Assembly (NCBI GenBank): GCA_963752565.1
Contig: CAVVZC010000003.1
Location: forward strand, 496,001-560,000
Direction: 5' to 3'
DNA: 64,000 nt
Source of the DNA: UBA11574 sp963752565
GTDB lineage: Bacteria; Desulfobacterota; Desulfobacteria; Desulfobacterales; UBA11574
Position numbers and translations under genes: made by a program. This document shows, in pieces, positions 18,330-26,192 of the stretch (position 1 is the stretch's first letter; each line of letters starts with the position of its first letter). The notes under the pieces are model-generated. The model was not told the origin of the DNA and ran no database searches. It was given only the letters and a program-made list of their open reading frames with translations.

Positions 18330-19730
18330 TTATTTGTTGCCGAAGATTTTTGGTGGCTTCTGTGTGTCTCCCGTAGCATTGGGAAAGTCTTTGGCCACAT
18401 AAGCCTTTTCGCCGGTTTCGATCAGGTGATTGGCCTCTTCCATATAGTTGGAAAAGCGCAATTTGCACTCATAGAACCCATGCCACCAGGCGTAGTCCGG
18501 GGCCATCATCATGACGCCCATTCGGGCACGCCGGCCTTCGTGGTGCCACAGTTCATAGAACTCCACTTCTAGACGCTCGTCGAAAAATTTGGTCTTGTCC
18601 AGCAGTCCTTTTTCGTAAAGCTCTCCCAGCTTTGCTTTGGCCGGTTTGAAATAGACCTCGTTGTAGTCCTTCACTGCCTTATCGAAACCGTCATAAAAAT
18701 CGTTGATCCAAGAATCGCCATGGCAGGCACGGCAAATATTTTTCATTTTTTCCCGTTCCACCTTCCAGTCGGTTCCCGAGGGAAAGGGTTTAAAATTCTG
18801 GGGTCGGACCGTCAGCGGTGCCTGGGTCTCCCAGGAGAGTCGCTCGGTTACGTCATGGGTTCCCAAGACTTTTCCGGAACCGGACATGTGGCAGGCCGCA
18901 CAGGTGGGGGCACGATAATCCGAACCCGGTGTCCAGGTGCCGGGGGCTGAATTAAAATTGTAATCGTCTTTATAGGCATGGTAAATCGTTCCATGCTTGG
19001 ACTCTTCATAAATTTCGATTTGCGGATGATCAGGTCCCAAATGGCACTGGTCGCAAGCCTCGGGCATTCTCGCTTCAGCCACAGAAAAGCGGTGCCGGGT
19101 ATGACATGAAGTGCACGCTCCTTTACTCCCGTCAACATTCAGTCTGCCAACACCGGCATTGGGCCAGGTAGCAGGATCAATGGTGCCGTTTTTGTCAAGC
19201 TTAATTACCGTTCCGTGACAGTTGAAGCAACCGGTCTTCCGCTCGTTGTCCGAGTTCATGCCCTTGTTCAGCCAGGGGTCTAACTTCCATATGATCTCGA
19301 TGGTGTTGGCATGCTTACTCTTGCTGTACTGAGTCACCTCGTCGGGATGGCATCGGGAGCAGTCCTTGGGTGTGACGATGGAGGCAATGGGTACCTTGTA
19401 CTTCTGTTCTCCGTATGGAAGATCCTTTCGGCTGTAGTACTTCTCGTGTCCTTTGGCCACATCGGTATCACCGGGTTGGGCCAGATGGCAGTCCAGGCAG
19501 GTGATACCGGCATTGGCGTGGCGGCTGCGCGCCCAGTCATCAAAAAGCCCAGGGTTGGTGGCCCTGTGGCATTCGATGCACGCCACAGCCTCAGGTGGAA
19601 TGCTGCGCTCGATCCGGAACTCCTTCACCTTAGGGAAGTTCTGCTGTGCATTGACCGACAGCACGGCACCGGACAGCACCAGACCGACACTCAGCAACCC
19701 AACGGCGATGAATACAAATTTTTGCCCCAT
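18330..19730 (-). CDS. Octaheme cytochrome c, hydroxylamine oxidoreductase family (HAO-like, probably reductive)
   Basis: From the ATG at 19730 (AAGGAG seven bases upstream) the protein is 466 residues with a signal peptide (about residues 1-28). It has exactly eight CXXCH heme sites at residues 51, 78, 124, 168, 206, 226, 277 and 333. The spacing fits the HAO superfamily, with an aromatic-rich stretch (APDYAWWHGFY) near the C-terminus. Forms co-encoded with a NapC/NrfH-type quinol dehydrogenase, such as epsilon-proteobacterial Hao, reduce nitrite or hydroxylamine. The catalytic-tyrosine question separating oxidative from reductive enzymes cannot be settled by eye. Periplasmic; it follows the tetraheme gene by 54 bases. 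Confidence 0.88.
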   Translation of the reverse strand: MGQKFVFIAVGLLSVGLVLSGAVLSVNAQQNFPKVKEFRIERSIPPEAVACIECHRATNPGLFDDWARSRHANAGITCLDCHLAQPGDTDVAKGHEKYYSRKDLPYGEQKYKVPIASIVTPKDCSRCHPDEVTQYSKSKHANTIEIIWKLDPWLNKGMNSDNERKTGCFNCHGTVIKLDKNGTIDPATWPNAGVGRLNVDGSKGACTSCHTRHRFSVAEARMPEACDQCHLGPDHPQIEIYEESKHGTIYHAYKDDYNFNSAPGTWTPGSDYRAPTCAACHMSGSGKVLGTHDVTERLSWETQAPLTVRPQNFKPFPSGTDWKVEREKMKNICRACHGDSWINDFYDGFDKAVKDYNEVYFKPAKAKLGELYEKGLLDKTKFFDERLEVEFYELWHHEGRRARMGVMMMAPDYAWWHGFYECKLRFSNYMEEANHLIETGEKAYVAKDFPNATGDTQKPPKIFGNK

Positions 19731-19784
19731 GGTTTTTCTCCTTTCGGTTAAAAAGAGATGAATCACTCTATTCATATCGGGTGA

Positions 19785-20348
19785 TTACAGTTTTCGCAGT
19801 CCCTTGGCCTGATAGGGAAGTTGCCGATACTGCTTGTATATGATGGACATACTCTCATTGTGAACCAGATCGTAATGGCAGTCCACACACTTTTTTTCAT
19901 AGCCCGGCCGAGCATAGATCACCGACCGGTGTGCCAGCATGGCGCCTCGCTTGCCAGGCATGGTCAGCAGATTTCTATGGCACTTCTGGCACTGGGCGTT
20001 GTCAAAGGAGTCGTAGGCAGCCTCCCGGTTTTTCTTACGATCGTATTCTTTTATTAAAAAATGCTTAACGACGTCTTTGGCACCATGATAGGTTTTGGAA
20101 AAAAAGAAATCGAATGTCTTGTGAGGCGCCGGCAGGTGGCAATCCATACAGTCAGCCACGAATCCCTGTGCATTGTTGACATGGGTGGAGGATCGCCAGG
20201 CAATCACTGCCGGTTTGATCTCATGACACGTGGCACAAAAATCCGGAGTGGAGGTGCGTGCCATGGTATAGTAGGTCATGCTAAACAGCGGAAAAGCGAT
20301 TACAACACCCAATAAAACAAGAGACACCCATATGAAGTATTTTTTCAC
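19785..20348 (-). CDS. NapC/NrfH-family tetraheme cytochrome c (quinol dehydrogenase)
   Basis: The 187-residue protein has an N-terminal membrane anchor (about residues 5-25) and four CXXCH motifs at residues 38, 67, 120 and 154, the NapC/NirT/NrfH pattern. It would pass electrons from the quinol pool to the downstream octaheme cytochrome, as CycX/NrfH partners do. It is the first gene of the pair and is preceded by a clear promoter. Confidence 0.92.
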   Translation of the reverse strand: MKKYFIWVSLVLLGVVIAFPLFSMTYYTMARTSTPDFCATCHEIKPAVIAWRSSTHVNNAQGFVADCMDCHLPAPHKTFDFFFSKTYHGAKDVVKHFLIKEYDRKKNREAAYDSFDNAQCQKCHRNLLTMPGKRGAMLAHRSVIYARPGYEKKCVDCHYDLVHNESMSIIYKQYRQLPYQAKGLRKL

Positions 20349-20433
20349 GATGTTGATTCCGATTTAGGCTTGTAATTAATCCATATAGACCCGCTTAGAT
20401 ACAAAGGATCTCTGATAGATTACTATAATTACA

Positions 20434-20462
20434 TATATCAAGCATAATGTTGAAACAGTCAA
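20434..20462 (-). promoter_or_regulatory. Predicted promoter of the tetraheme/octaheme cytochrome operon
   Basis: On the minus strand TTGACT (20457-20462) and GATATA (20434-20439) are 17 bases apart. The start would be near 20427, about 80 bases ahead of the tetraheme gene. No FNR-like palindrome is evident next to it. Confidence 0.45.
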
Positions 20463-20499
20463 GAAATAAAATTGTAAAAGTTGTAACATCAAAAGGTCT

Positions 20500-21039
20500 C
20501 TATATATCAGGGTTGATGGTGGAACGAACAAGATTGAAATGTTGGATCAAAAAATCAGCGACCTGTTTAATGGCTCCTGAGGAAAATACAGGCACATCAA
20601 AATCGACATCTGAGTCGGTGATGAGAGCAAGCAAAGACCTATCGTTTTTACACAACGGTTCGTTTATGATCTCCGTTCTAAATATCTCCATTTTAGGGTG
20701 ATCTCCCCGTTTGTAGCCTTCAGTCAATATGATGTCCATTCCGTTGAATAGGGGTAATAACTCATCCGGCTTGTGATCATGCGCCACATCCATTACCATC
20801 CCGATTTGATAGGGAGATGAAATAACGGTGGCAGATGCACCGGCATGTTTATGTCGCCAGCTGTCTTTTCCGGGTTTGTCCATTTCAAAACCATGGACAT
20901 CGTGTTTAATGGTGCCAACCTTTAGACCTCTACCGATCAGTTCAGGAATCAATTTTTCTAAAAAAGTCGTCTTCCCAGACCCTGAATTACCGACGACGGA
21001 AACTAAAGAAGGAGATGTTTTTTTCTTTGATATTTTCAT
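20500..21039 (-). CDS. mobB: Molybdopterin-guanine dinucleotide biosynthesis adaptor MobB
   Basis: The 179-residue P-loop protein has Walker A GNSGSGKTT at residues 17-25 and the MobB stretch KVGTIKHDVHGFEMDKPGKDS. MobB helps MobA attach GMP to molybdopterin. It lies 19 bases downstream of a ModE-type regulator on the same strand, which fits molybdenum metabolism. Confidence 0.93.
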   Translation of the reverse strand: MKISKKKTSPSLVSVVGNSGSGKTTFLEKLIPELIGRGLKVGTIKHDVHGFEMDKPGKDSWRHKHAGASATVISSPYQIGMVMDVAHDHKPDELLPLFNGMDIILTEGYKRGDHPKMEIFRTEIINEPLCKNDRSLLALITDSDVDFDVPVFSSGAIKQVADFLIQHFNLVRSTINPDI

Positions 21040-21058
21040 AAGTTATATTGGTTTATAA

Positions 21059-21433
21059 TTATTGCTTTTTTATAACCCTGTCACTATTTGAAACGCTTAG
21101 TTTAGGTTTAAAAATGTTGTTAAATATTCTATCATCTGCCATCATACATTTTTTTTTCAAAAGACGGTATTTTTCCAAAAGCGCTTTGCCTTCTCTGGTT
21201 AAACGGCTTCCCGTTTTTTTGTCCGAATGAAGGATTTTGGCATTTAAATGTTTTTCCGTGTACTTAATTTTACTCCAAACCGCTTTGTAAGACATTTTCA
21301 TCATTTTTGCGGCCTGATTAATAGACCCCGTATTTTCAACGTGTTCCAGAATTTTCATTCTCCCTTCGCCAATGATGATATTGTCATTTTCATCTACAAT
21401 CCAATGGCTCGATTTTAGCTTAAATGCTACCAT
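21059..21433 (-). CDS. ModE-type N-terminal HTH regulator (molybdate-related), C-terminus from a repeat
   Basis: From the ATG at 21433 (AAAGGAAAC upstream) the protein is about 124 residues. The central winged helix-turn-helix (GEGRMKILEHVENTGSINQAAKMMKMSYKAVWSKI region) is typical of the ModE N-terminal domain; the molybdate-binding TOBE/MOP domains are absent. The last roughly 16 codons, from SVSNSDRV on, overlap a dispersed repeat copy (21076-21110), so the C-terminus has probably been altered by insertion. It lies immediately upstream of mobB, suggesting a molybdenum regulator. Confidence 0.85.
   Translation of the reverse strand: MVAFKLKSSHWIVDENDNIIIGEGRMKILEHVENTGSINQAAKMMKMSYKAVWSKIKYTEKHLNAKILHSDKKTGSRLTREGKALLEKYRLLKKKCMMADDRIFNNIFKPKLSVSNSDRVIKKQ
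21076..21110 (+). repeat. Short dispersed repeat, copy A (inside the modE-type gene C-terminus)
   Basis: CCCTGTCACTATTTGAAAC (21076-21094) is identical to copy B, and the right end TTGAAACGCTTAGTTTAGGTTT (21089-21110) matches copy C at 21 of 22. It lies in the last codons of the ModE-like gene, unlike the other two copies, which begin at a stop codon. The left end is not evident here. Confidence 0.75.
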
Positions 21434-21884
21434 GTTTCCTTTCCGAACAAACAGGAATTTCCAATTAAGCAAAATAAATAATGACAAAATATCAGATTCT
21501 ATTTAATTATCTTGTCCCAAAATATTTTGCCATAAAAATAAATTTTTAAAGGTAAAATGTTTCATTACTTGAATAACATATAATTGACATCCATTTTCTT
21601 TCGGTGCAAGAATTTTCTTATTAGGACATAAAATCGTAACACCTTTGACATGAAACGTACATCATTTTACATTATCTGTAAAACAATTCTAAACAAAACG
21701 ATATCTTGTCTTTGCTTTAACCCCGATGAATTTGACTCTCAGTATCAAATAAAGTAAGATTGATTTGCAATTTGGATGTTTACTTTCTCCATGTTTTTTT
21801 ACCTCCATAAAACACAAATGGCCAACAACGATTAACCCGACATAAGAGATCTAAATAGTTAAATAATTACACCTTTCGCTTCAA
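21434..21884. other. Intergenic region upstream of modE; AT-rich, no gene supported
   Basis: The 451 bases between the divergent modE gene and the receptor fragment are AT-rich. I looked for a ModE half-site palindrome or a molybdenum-cofactor riboswitch and saw neither. No defensible reading frame or RNA gene is present. Confidence 0.4.
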
Positions 21885-22058
21885 ATGAAATTTCTTTTGA
21901 GTATTATTCTAATTATTGTGCCGGTTATTGGTATGATTTTTATCTGGACAGGCATCCAGAACGAACAACAGGCCAAAGAACAAGTGTTAACTCAAACGAG
22001 GGTACTATCCAGACAGATCATTTTAACACGGCAGTGGAGGATGATAGATGATAATTAA
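21885..22058 (+). pseudogene. Remnant of a membrane receptor (DUF3365-like N-terminus)
   Basis: A 57-residue frame encodes one membrane helix followed by QAKEQVLTQTRVLSRQIILTRQW, the start of the DUF3365 sensory domain seen in chemoreceptors and histidine kinases (family pattern ILTRRW before a heme-binding loop). It then ends in MIDDN and a stop, so nearly the whole receptor is missing. The stop overlaps the start of the next gene. I read it as a decayed fragment, though a short membrane peptide cannot be excluded. Confidence 0.55.
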
Positions 22059-22506
22059 AAAAGATTGGAAAATGGCGTTTGCGCTGATTCTTTTGATTGT
22101 TTTGTTGGGTGGGTACTATGATAAATTGGGCGTTGAAGCTCGTACAATGGTATTGCCGTTGGCAATTTTTATTGCCACCGGCATCATTATTTCTCGCTTA
22201 AAAAAACTCGAATATGAAATGACGACATCCAGGTTGAACGCACGGGAAGCCATCGTTCAATCTTTCAGACTTATAAACCAAAAAGGAAATGAATGCGTTT
22301 CAATTTCAACCGACCCCGAAAAACAGTTAATGACGTTCTTCGATGCGGATCACATCCCCCGTGCCACTTTGAATGTATTGGACAATGCACCGGTTCTGAA
22401 GCTCGTGGGAAACAAAGGCAGTGTAACCATTGAATTCGATGAAGAAGGCCTGCCGCATTTAAACCTGAAAGATGAAGCAGGTTCGATCATATGGTCCGCT
22501 GTGTAA
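22048..22506 (+). CDS. Conserved-looking membrane-anchored protein of unknown function
   Basis: The 152-residue protein has two N-terminal hydrophobic segments (about residues 9-23 and 33-49) and a soluble C-terminal domain (about 60-152) of short beta strands (SISTDPEKQLMTFFD; VLKLVGNKGSVTIEFDEEG). I do not recognise the family. The start has a GGAGG seven bases upstream inside the preceding fragment. It is followed after 60 bases by a DUF6125-like gene in the same direction. Confidence 0.7.
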   Translation: MIIKKDWKMAFALILLIVLLGGYYDKLGVEARTMVLPLAIFIATGIIISRLKKLEYEMTTSRLNAREAIVQSFRLINQKGNECVSISTDPEKQLMTFFDADHIPRATLNVLDNAPVLKLVGNKGSVTIEFDEEGLPHLNLKDEAGSIIWSAV

Positions 22507-22566
22507 AAGCAATATTTCGATTTTTCTGATATTCCTAAAGCGCAAAAACTAAAAAGGGGTGAAAAT

Positions 22567-23079
22567 ATGGACATGAAAATATTCGAGGATATGGAGGCTC
22601 CGGAGTTAAAAAAATACTTGAAATTTCTTTTGTGGCATTACCGTGTTGTTGATGCATTCTGGTTTATTTATTTAACCGAACAATTTGATCAACAGACCGC
22701 CGAACACATTAACGAAAGGGTGTGGGACCGTGTATCAGCAATGGCCGCTAAAGATCTTGTGGAACGATTTCAGATTCGGGAAAAGGGGCTCAAAGGATTT
22801 GTCAAGGCCCAGAAGCTTTTCCCCTGGTGCATTCTTGTGGGATACCAGATTCATGAATCCAACAATGAAGTGACGATTTCCGTTCCCTCCTGTCCGACCC
22901 AGGAAGCCAGATTAAAACGTAGTTTGGGTGAATATGTATGTAAAGAAATGCATCGAAAAGAATTTAGCAGTTTTGCCCGAGTTGTTGATGACCGGATAAG
23001 GGTTGAGTGCCTTTTCGCACCTCCGGACCCTCATCCTGAAAACATGTTTTGCAAGTGGCGCTTTTATATCGATTCATGA
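22567..23079 (+). CDS. DUF6125-like protein
   Basis: The 170-residue soluble protein has an N-terminal segment DMEAPELKKYLKFLLWHYRVVDAFWFI and cysteines in the patterns PSCPTQEARLKR, GEYVCKEMHR and MFCKWRFY. This combination resembles the DUF6125 family common in anaerobic Deltaproteobacteria; the assignment is from memory and may be loose. The cysteines (about positions 118, 133 and 164) could bind a metal. Function is unknown. Confidence 0.72.
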   Translation: MDMKIFEDMEAPELKKYLKFLLWHYRVVDAFWFIYLTEQFDQQTAEHINERVWDRVSAMAAKDLVERFQIREKGLKGFVKAQKLFPWCILVGYQIHESNNEVTISVPSCPTQEARLKRSLGEYVCKEMHRKEFSSFARVVDDRIRVECLFAPPDPHPENMFCKWRFYIDS

Positions 23080-23232
23080 ATTTACAGAACCATTTTGTTC
23101 CTTGAAATACCGATTTCAAACAAGCGATAACATTTTCAAAAATCTAAGGTGTTGCAAAGTGACGAATTTAACAGCATAGTAACCTTAAACGGCGCCAATA
23201 AATATCAACCATGTACCGCCGAAGGAGGACCG

Positions 23233-23553
23233 ATGTATTTACCAAAGACGTATGAAGACTTTATAAAAAAATTTCCAAAAGTTTTAGAGGATTATCAACA
23301 ATTGGGCAAATCGTGCCGGAAAGAGGGACCTTTAGATGAAAAATGCCAGGACCTCGTTAAGCTGGGTATTGCCATCGGCGCCAACTCCAGAGGTGCGGTC
23401 ATGTCTTCTGTCCGAAAGGCTTTAGCAGCCGGCGCAACCCCCGACGAGATTATGCATGCGGTTTTATTGGCCTTAACCACCACAGGATTTCCAAACATGA
23501 TTGCCGCCATGGGATGGGCCAACGAAGTGCTTGAAAAACAAGTTAAGACATAA
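23233..23553 (+). CDS. Carboxymuconolactone decarboxylase/AhpD-family small protein
   Basis: The 106-residue protein matches the AhpD-like fold: a helix GPLDEKCQDLVKLGIAIGANSRGAV and the core GATPDEIMHAVLLALTTTGFPN. The usual CXXC redox pair is absent here (GANSRGAV), so it is not a disulfide reductase of the AhpD type. I start at the ATG at 23233 because GGAGG lies six bases upstream; an in-frame upstream extension lacks this. It is an isolated gene beside hcpR. Confidence 0.88.
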   Translation: MYLPKTYEDFIKKFPKVLEDYQQLGKSCRKEGPLDEKCQDLVKLGIAIGANSRGAVMSSVRKALAAGATPDEIMHAVLLALTTTGFPNMIAAMGWANEVLEKQVKT

Positions 23554-23605
23554 TGCCCTGATTTTGAACTGTATATCGCTCAATATCTGCGGGTTATAAA
23601 GCCGG

Positions 23606-24292
23606 TTACTGCAGTTTCCCGTGCTCCGCCAGATCTTCCAGCCCGCTAAGGTCTTTCAACATTATACTCCGGCCACTGGTATCGATCAGGTGCTGCTGGT
23701 TCATTTTCGTCAGAATCCGTGACAGGGTTTCAGGGATGGTGCCCAGAAGGCTTGCCAGTTGACCTTTTGAAATAGTTAAAGTGACCACATCGGTTCGACC
23801 CTGTTCTTTGCTCAAATAGAGAAGGTATGAAGCAAGCCGTCCCGGGACTTCCTTTAAAGAAAGATTTTCGATCTGCACGGTAAACTGGCGGAGCCGCATG
23901 GAAAGTACGCCAAGCATGTTCAGAGCAAGAGAAGGATTTTTGGATATCAGGTCAACAAACGCTGTTCTCGGAAAAAAAAGGAGGTGGCTTTTGAGAAGGG
24001 TTTGGGCATTGGCCGGAAATTTTCTTCCGGCGAAAACCGGAACTTCGCCAAAGGGATTCCCGGGTCCATAAATATGAAGAATATGTTCTTTGCCTTCAAA
24101 GGAAACTTTATAAATTTTTACCTTACCGTCAGCAACAATATAAAAACCATTACAGTCGTCGCCCTCTAAAAAAATCGTCTTCCCCTTGTCGCAAAACTGG
24201 TCTGCTGAAATCTGCCTAACGTCATTCAACTGCTTTTCGGATAAACCGTTGAAAAGGGGTGCATCTGAAATAATCTGTAGAATTTTTTTCAT
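23606..24292 (-). CDS. hcpR: Crp/Fnr-family regulator, HcpR-like
   Basis: The 228-residue protein has a cNMP-type sensory domain (about residues 15-115: FLEGDDCNGFYIVADGKVKIY) and a Crp-type winged HTH (about 165-215: SKGQLASLLGTIPETLSRILTKM). It is divergent from hcp, and a 14-base palindrome lies between them, which is the genome arrangement of HcpR, the nitric-oxide/nitrite-responsive activator of hcp in sulfate reducers. HcpR function is inferred from context, not motif alone. Confidence 0.85.
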   Translation of the reverse strand: MKKILQIISDAPLFNGLSEKQLNDVRQISADQFCDKGKTIFLEGDDCNGFYIVADGKVKIYKVSFEGKEHILHIYGPGNPFGEVPVFAGRKFPANAQTLLKSHLLFFPRTAFVDLISKNPSLALNMLGVLSMRLRQFTVQIENLSLKEVPGRLASYLLYLSKEQGRTDVVTLTISKGQLASLLGTIPETLSRILTKMNQQHLIDTSGRSIMLKDLSGLEDLAEHGKLQ

Positions 24293-24326
24293 GATTTGTT
24301 CTTTTTTAAAAAAATAACACGCTTTT

Positions 24327-24340
24327 TTGACTTAAGTCAA
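24327..24340. promoter_or_regulatory. Palindromic Crp/Fnr-type operator upstream of hcp (probable HcpR site)
   Basis: TTGACTTAAGTCAA is a perfect palindrome of two five-base half-sites around four bases. Its centre is 41.5 bases before the start predicted from the TATAAT at 24363-24368, the class II activation position. There is no good -35 hexamer, as expected for an activator-dependent promoter. Confidence 0.6.
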
Positions 24341-24362
24341 GGCACTGGTTTTGTTTATCCTT

Positions 24363-24368
24363 TATAAT
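24363..24368 (+). promoter_or_regulatory. Predicted -10 element of the hcp promoter
   Basis: A perfect TATAAT with no recognisable -35 partner upstream; the overlapping activator palindrome at 24327-24340 takes its place. The gene starts about 100 bases downstream with AAAGGAGG (24456-24463 region) before the ATG at 24471. Confidence 0.5.
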
Positions 24369-24470
24369 GAGAATCAAACGTTGGGAAAAAGCTGATAAAT
24401 AAATTTTTGATTCATCGAAACCCTGAATCTTAAAAAAACCATTTAATCGAATATTAAAAGGAGGCCCATT

Positions 24471-24737
24471 ATGTTTTGTTTTCAATGTGAACAAACGTCA
24501 AAAGGTGAAGGATGCACAAAAATCGGCGTGTGCGGAAAACCGTCGGATGTTGCAGCCCTTCAGGATCTTTTGATTTATGCGGTAAAGGGACTGTCTCAGG
24601 TGGCGGTTGAAGGTCGAAAGGTCGGCATCAGGGATACAGCCATCGATCATTTTACCTGTGAGGCTATTTTTTCCACGTTGACAAATGTCGATTTTGATCC
24701 TGATCGATTTGTCGAACTGATCCATCAAAACCGTTAA
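24471..24737 (+). CDS. hcp: Hydroxylamine reductase (hybrid cluster protein) Hcp, N-terminal fragment
   Basis: The first 88 residues carry the N-terminal cubane cysteines in the order C3, C6, C15, C21 (CFQCEQ...GVCG), the CX2CX8CX5C-type spacing of Hcp. The frame then stops. The rest of the protein continues in another frame from about 24731. A missing base in the A4 run at 24727-24730 (A5 restores the frame) explains the break. Hcp reduces nitric oxide or hydroxylamine-type nitrogen oxides. Confidence 0.88.
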   Translation: MFCFQCEQTSKGEGCTKIGVCGKPSDVAALQDLLIYAVKGLSQVAVEGRKVGIRDTAIDHFTCEAIFSTLTNVDFDPDRFVELIHQNR

Positions 24738-26101
24738 ATTTAAGAGATGAACTCAAGGCAAAAGTCTCGTCAGCCGGTGGAAAGACCGATTTTTCGGCCG
24801 GGCCTGCAGATTTCACACCGGAAGCCACTCGAGAAGGTCTTGTGACCCAGGGGGAAAAGGTCGGGGTTAAATCCGATCCTGATATTAATCCTGACATTCT
24901 TTCTTTAAGAGAACTGTTGATTTATGGCCTCAAAGGTGTCGCTGCATATGCGGATCATGCAAAAATTCTTGGAAAAACCGACGAAAGGATTTTTGATTTT
25001 ATCCATGAAGCCATGGCTGCTACGTTGAACAAGGATCTCGGTGCTGACGATTATGTTGGACTTGTTCTCAAATGCGGTGAAATCAACCTCATCGCCATGG
25101 AGATTCTGGATGCGGCAAATACCGGGACATACGGACATCCGGTCCCGACATCCGTTCCCCTGGGTGCTAAAAAAGGCAAGGCAATCCTGGTTTCCGGACA
25201 TGATTTAAAAGACCTTGAAGATATTCTGAAGCAAAGCCAAGGAAAAGGAATCTATGTTTATACTCATGGTGAGATGCTCCCTTGCCATGGGTATCCTGAG
25301 CTGAAAAAATACGATCACTTTTACGGTCATTACGGCACTGCCTGGCAGAATCAGGCCAAAGAGTTTGATGCATTTCCGGGGGCAATTTTGATGACCACAA
25401 ATTGTATTCAGAAACCCAGAGATTCATATAAAGACAATATTTTCACCACCGGTCTGGTGGGCTGGCCCGGAGTCACCCATATTGCAGACAAAAACTTTGC
25501 TCCAGTCATCGAAAAGGCTTTAGAATTGCCTGGATTTACGGAAGATATCCAAGGAAAGTCGGTGATGGTCGGATTTGCCAGAAATGCTGTCATGGGTGTT
25601 GCGGGCACGGTGATCGAAGCTGTGAAGAACAAGGCCATCCGCCATTTTTTCCTGGTGGGCGGGTGCGACGGCGCCAAAGCGGGACGCAATTATTATACGG
25701 AGTTTGTGGAAAAAGTGCCTGAAGATTGCGTCGTCCTCACGCTTGCCTGCGGCAAATTTCGCTTTTTCGACAAGGATCTCGGAGATATCGGCGGGATTCC
25801 GAGACTTCTCGATGTCGGCCAGTGCAACGACGCCTATTCCGCTGTTCAAATTGCATCGGCTCTGGCGAACGCTTTTGAATGCGGGGTGAACGATCTCCCC
25901 TTGTCCATGATTCTCTCGTGGTATGAACAAAAAGCATGTGCGATTCTTTTGAGCCTGCTGTATCTGGGGATTAAAGATATCCGACTGGGTCCTAGTCTGC
26001 CGGCTTTTGTTTCGCCGAATATTCTCAATGTTCTGGTGGAAAAGTTCAATATTATGCCGATACAAACACCGGATGAAGATCTGAAAGCAATTTTAGGATA
26101 A
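24731..26101 (+). CDS. hcp: Hcp, catalytic part continuing in the shifted frame
   Basis: This frame is open from about 24731 and encodes the rest of Hcp. The hybrid-cluster ligand regions are all visible: a CHGYPEL segment, NCIQKP, the DCVVLTLACGKF and DVGQCNDAYSA cysteines, and the terminal SWYEQKA carrying the conserved Glu and Lys. Apart from the frame break at 24727-24737 the protein looks functional. The combined product would be about 540 residues, the family length. Confidence 0.9.
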   Translation, partial: PLNLRDELKAKVSSAGGKTDFSAGPADFTPEATREGLVTQGEKVGVKSDPDINPDILSLRELLIYGLKGVAAYADHAKILGKTDERIFDFIHEAMAATLNKDLGADDYVGLVLKCGEINLIAMEILDAANTGTYGHPVPTSVPLGAKKGKAILVSGHDLKDLEDILKQSQGKGIYVYTHGEMLPCHGYPELKKYDHFYGHYGTAWQNQAKEFDAFPGAILMTTNCIQKPRDSYKDNIFTTGLVGWPGVTHIADKNFAPVIEKALELPGFTEDIQGKSVMVGFARNAVMGVAGTVIEAVKNKAIRHFFLVGGCDGAKAGRNYYTEFVEKVPEDCVVLTLACGKFRFFDKDLGDIGGIPRLLDVGQCNDAYSAVQIASALANAFECGVNDLPLSMILSWYEQKACAILLSLLYLGIKDIRLGPSLPAFVSPNILNVLVEKFNIMPIQTPDEDLKAILG

Positions 26102-26111
26102 TTCTTTCTCG

Positions 26112-26154
26112 ACAGGATTCACAAGATGATTAGAATATGTCTTGTGAATCCTGT
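26112..26154. repeat. Palindromic repeat, 15-base perfect inverted arms, between hcp and the HD gene
   Basis: ACAGGATTCACAAGA (26112-26126) is the exact reverse complement of TCTTGTGAATCCTGT (26140-26154) with a 13-base loop. No U-run follows. ACAGGATT...AATCCTGT hairpins are dispersed repeats in several proteobacterial and related genomes, and this resembles them; a terminator role for hcp is possible. Confidence 0.7.
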
Positions 26155-26192
26155 TACTCCTGTCAAAAATAGTTAATCATAGGAGGAAAAAA

